A stretch of 5,739 bases of DNA from Candidatus Competibacteraceae bacterium (GTDB lineage: Bacteria; Pseudomonadota; Gammaproteobacteria; Competibacterales; Competibacteraceae). The position numbers and the translations under genes were made by a program. The stretch covers positions 1 through 5,739 of the forward strand of contig JAAUQA010000241.1 in NCBI GenBank assembly GCA_012032855.1, in the 5' to 3' direction. Under the pieces are notes generated by a model, which did not search any database, was not told the DNA's origin, and was given only the letters and a program-made list of their open reading frames with translations. This document shows positions 5,521-5,739 of the stretch, piece by piece. How positions within the stretch are numbered: position 1 is the stretch's first letter; the number at the start of each line of letters is the position of its first letter.

Positions 5521-5739
5521 CTATAGCTCCTTTGCAGCAGCAAGCTTCTTGAGAATAGGGTCCAGTTCTTTGACTTTTTTCATGATTTCCTCGAATTTTT
5601 CTTTATTTTGCTTCGTATCTAAACAAGTGTCCTGCAAAACTTGTTTTGCTTCTTCTTCCGATATTGTAATGCCTTCTTTTTTCATCTTTTCAATAAACTC
5701 TTTAACGTTCTTGACGGATCCTCTAGCTGCTATAGGAAC
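5521..5739 (-). CDS. C-terminal part of a small Lys/Glu-rich helical protein, function unknown
   Basis: An open frame enters from the right edge and ends at TAG 5521-5523, giving 72 residues with no start visible. It contains 15 Lys and 11 Glu and a single Cys. It looks almost wholly helical: KEFIEKMKKEG, then ISEEEAKQVLQDTCLD, then KEKFEEIMKKVKELDPILKK and an Ala-rich end. No signal peptide, membrane segment or catalytic motif is visible in this part. An internal Met at residue 19 lies within an amphipathic helix and is unlikely to be the true start. The DNA is clearly more AT-rich than the rest of the window, with many AAA and GAA codons, which suggests a different origin or a highly expressed small protein. 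I do not recognise the family. A terminator-like hairpin follows 15 bases after the stop, which supports a real gene. Confidence 0.6.
   Translation of the reverse strand, partial: VPIAARGSVKNVKEFIEKMKKEGITISEEEAKQVLQDTCLDTKQNKEKFEEIMKKVKELDPILKKLAAAKEL

Noticed and set aside
5706..5730. GGATCCTCTAG resembling a cloning-vector polylinker
   Set aside because: The match ends after 11 bases, the next base differs from the vector sequence, and the small reading frame runs through it without interruption.
5521..5739. Possible RiPP or Nif11-type leader peptide
   Set aside because: No double-Gly cleavage motif or Cys/Ser/Thr-rich core is present; the C-terminus is a charged helix with an Ala-rich end.

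Overview
The window looks like a chromosomal segment of a Gram-negative proteobacterium, most likely a gammaproteobacterium. The evidence is the type VI secretion (T6SS) genes, the moderate GC content, the Shine-Dalgarno starts and the VgrG sequence. A methanotroph-like or related environmental lineage is a guess only; nothing here fixes the genus.

Layout from left to right. (1) Positions 1-617, minus strand: the N-terminal part of a VgrG spike protein that runs off the left edge. One extra base in the GGG at 94-96 breaks its reading frame; the frame is restored, with typical VgrG sequence, in the neighbouring frame up to the edge. (2) Positions 618-909: a divergent intergenic region of about 290 bases with several inverted repeats and no convincing promoter. 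(3) Positions 910-2427, plus strand: a 505-residue protein joining a TssB-like (small sheath subunit) region to a shortened TssC-like (large sheath subunit) region. (4) Positions 2475-3956, plus strand, 47 bases downstream: a three-part class I SAM-dependent methyltransferase with an NPPF motif. (5) Positions 3957-4084: a short convergent gap. (6) Positions 4085-5437, minus strand: a protein with six TPR units followed by a second, unrelated class I methyltransferase domain. (7) Positions 5474-5505: a perfect 12-bp stem-loop. (8) Positions 5521-5739, minus strand: the C-terminal 72 residues of an AT-rich, Lys/Glu-rich small helical protein whose start lies beyond the right edge.

How the genes may work together. 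VgrG is the T6SS spike, and the TssB/TssC-like fusion resembles both subunits of the contractile sheath but lacks the end of TssC, so it is more likely an accessory or regulatory sheath-like protein than the main sheath. The NPPF methyltransferase probably shares a transcript with it, but no functional link can be read from the sequence. The TPR-methyltransferase lies on the other strand and is probably an independent unit, possibly read through from the small AT-rich gene upstream. The points most worth a second look are the TssB-TssC fusion, the VgrG frameshift, the hairpin in the last codons of the fusion gene, and the AT-rich partial gene with its strong hairpin.
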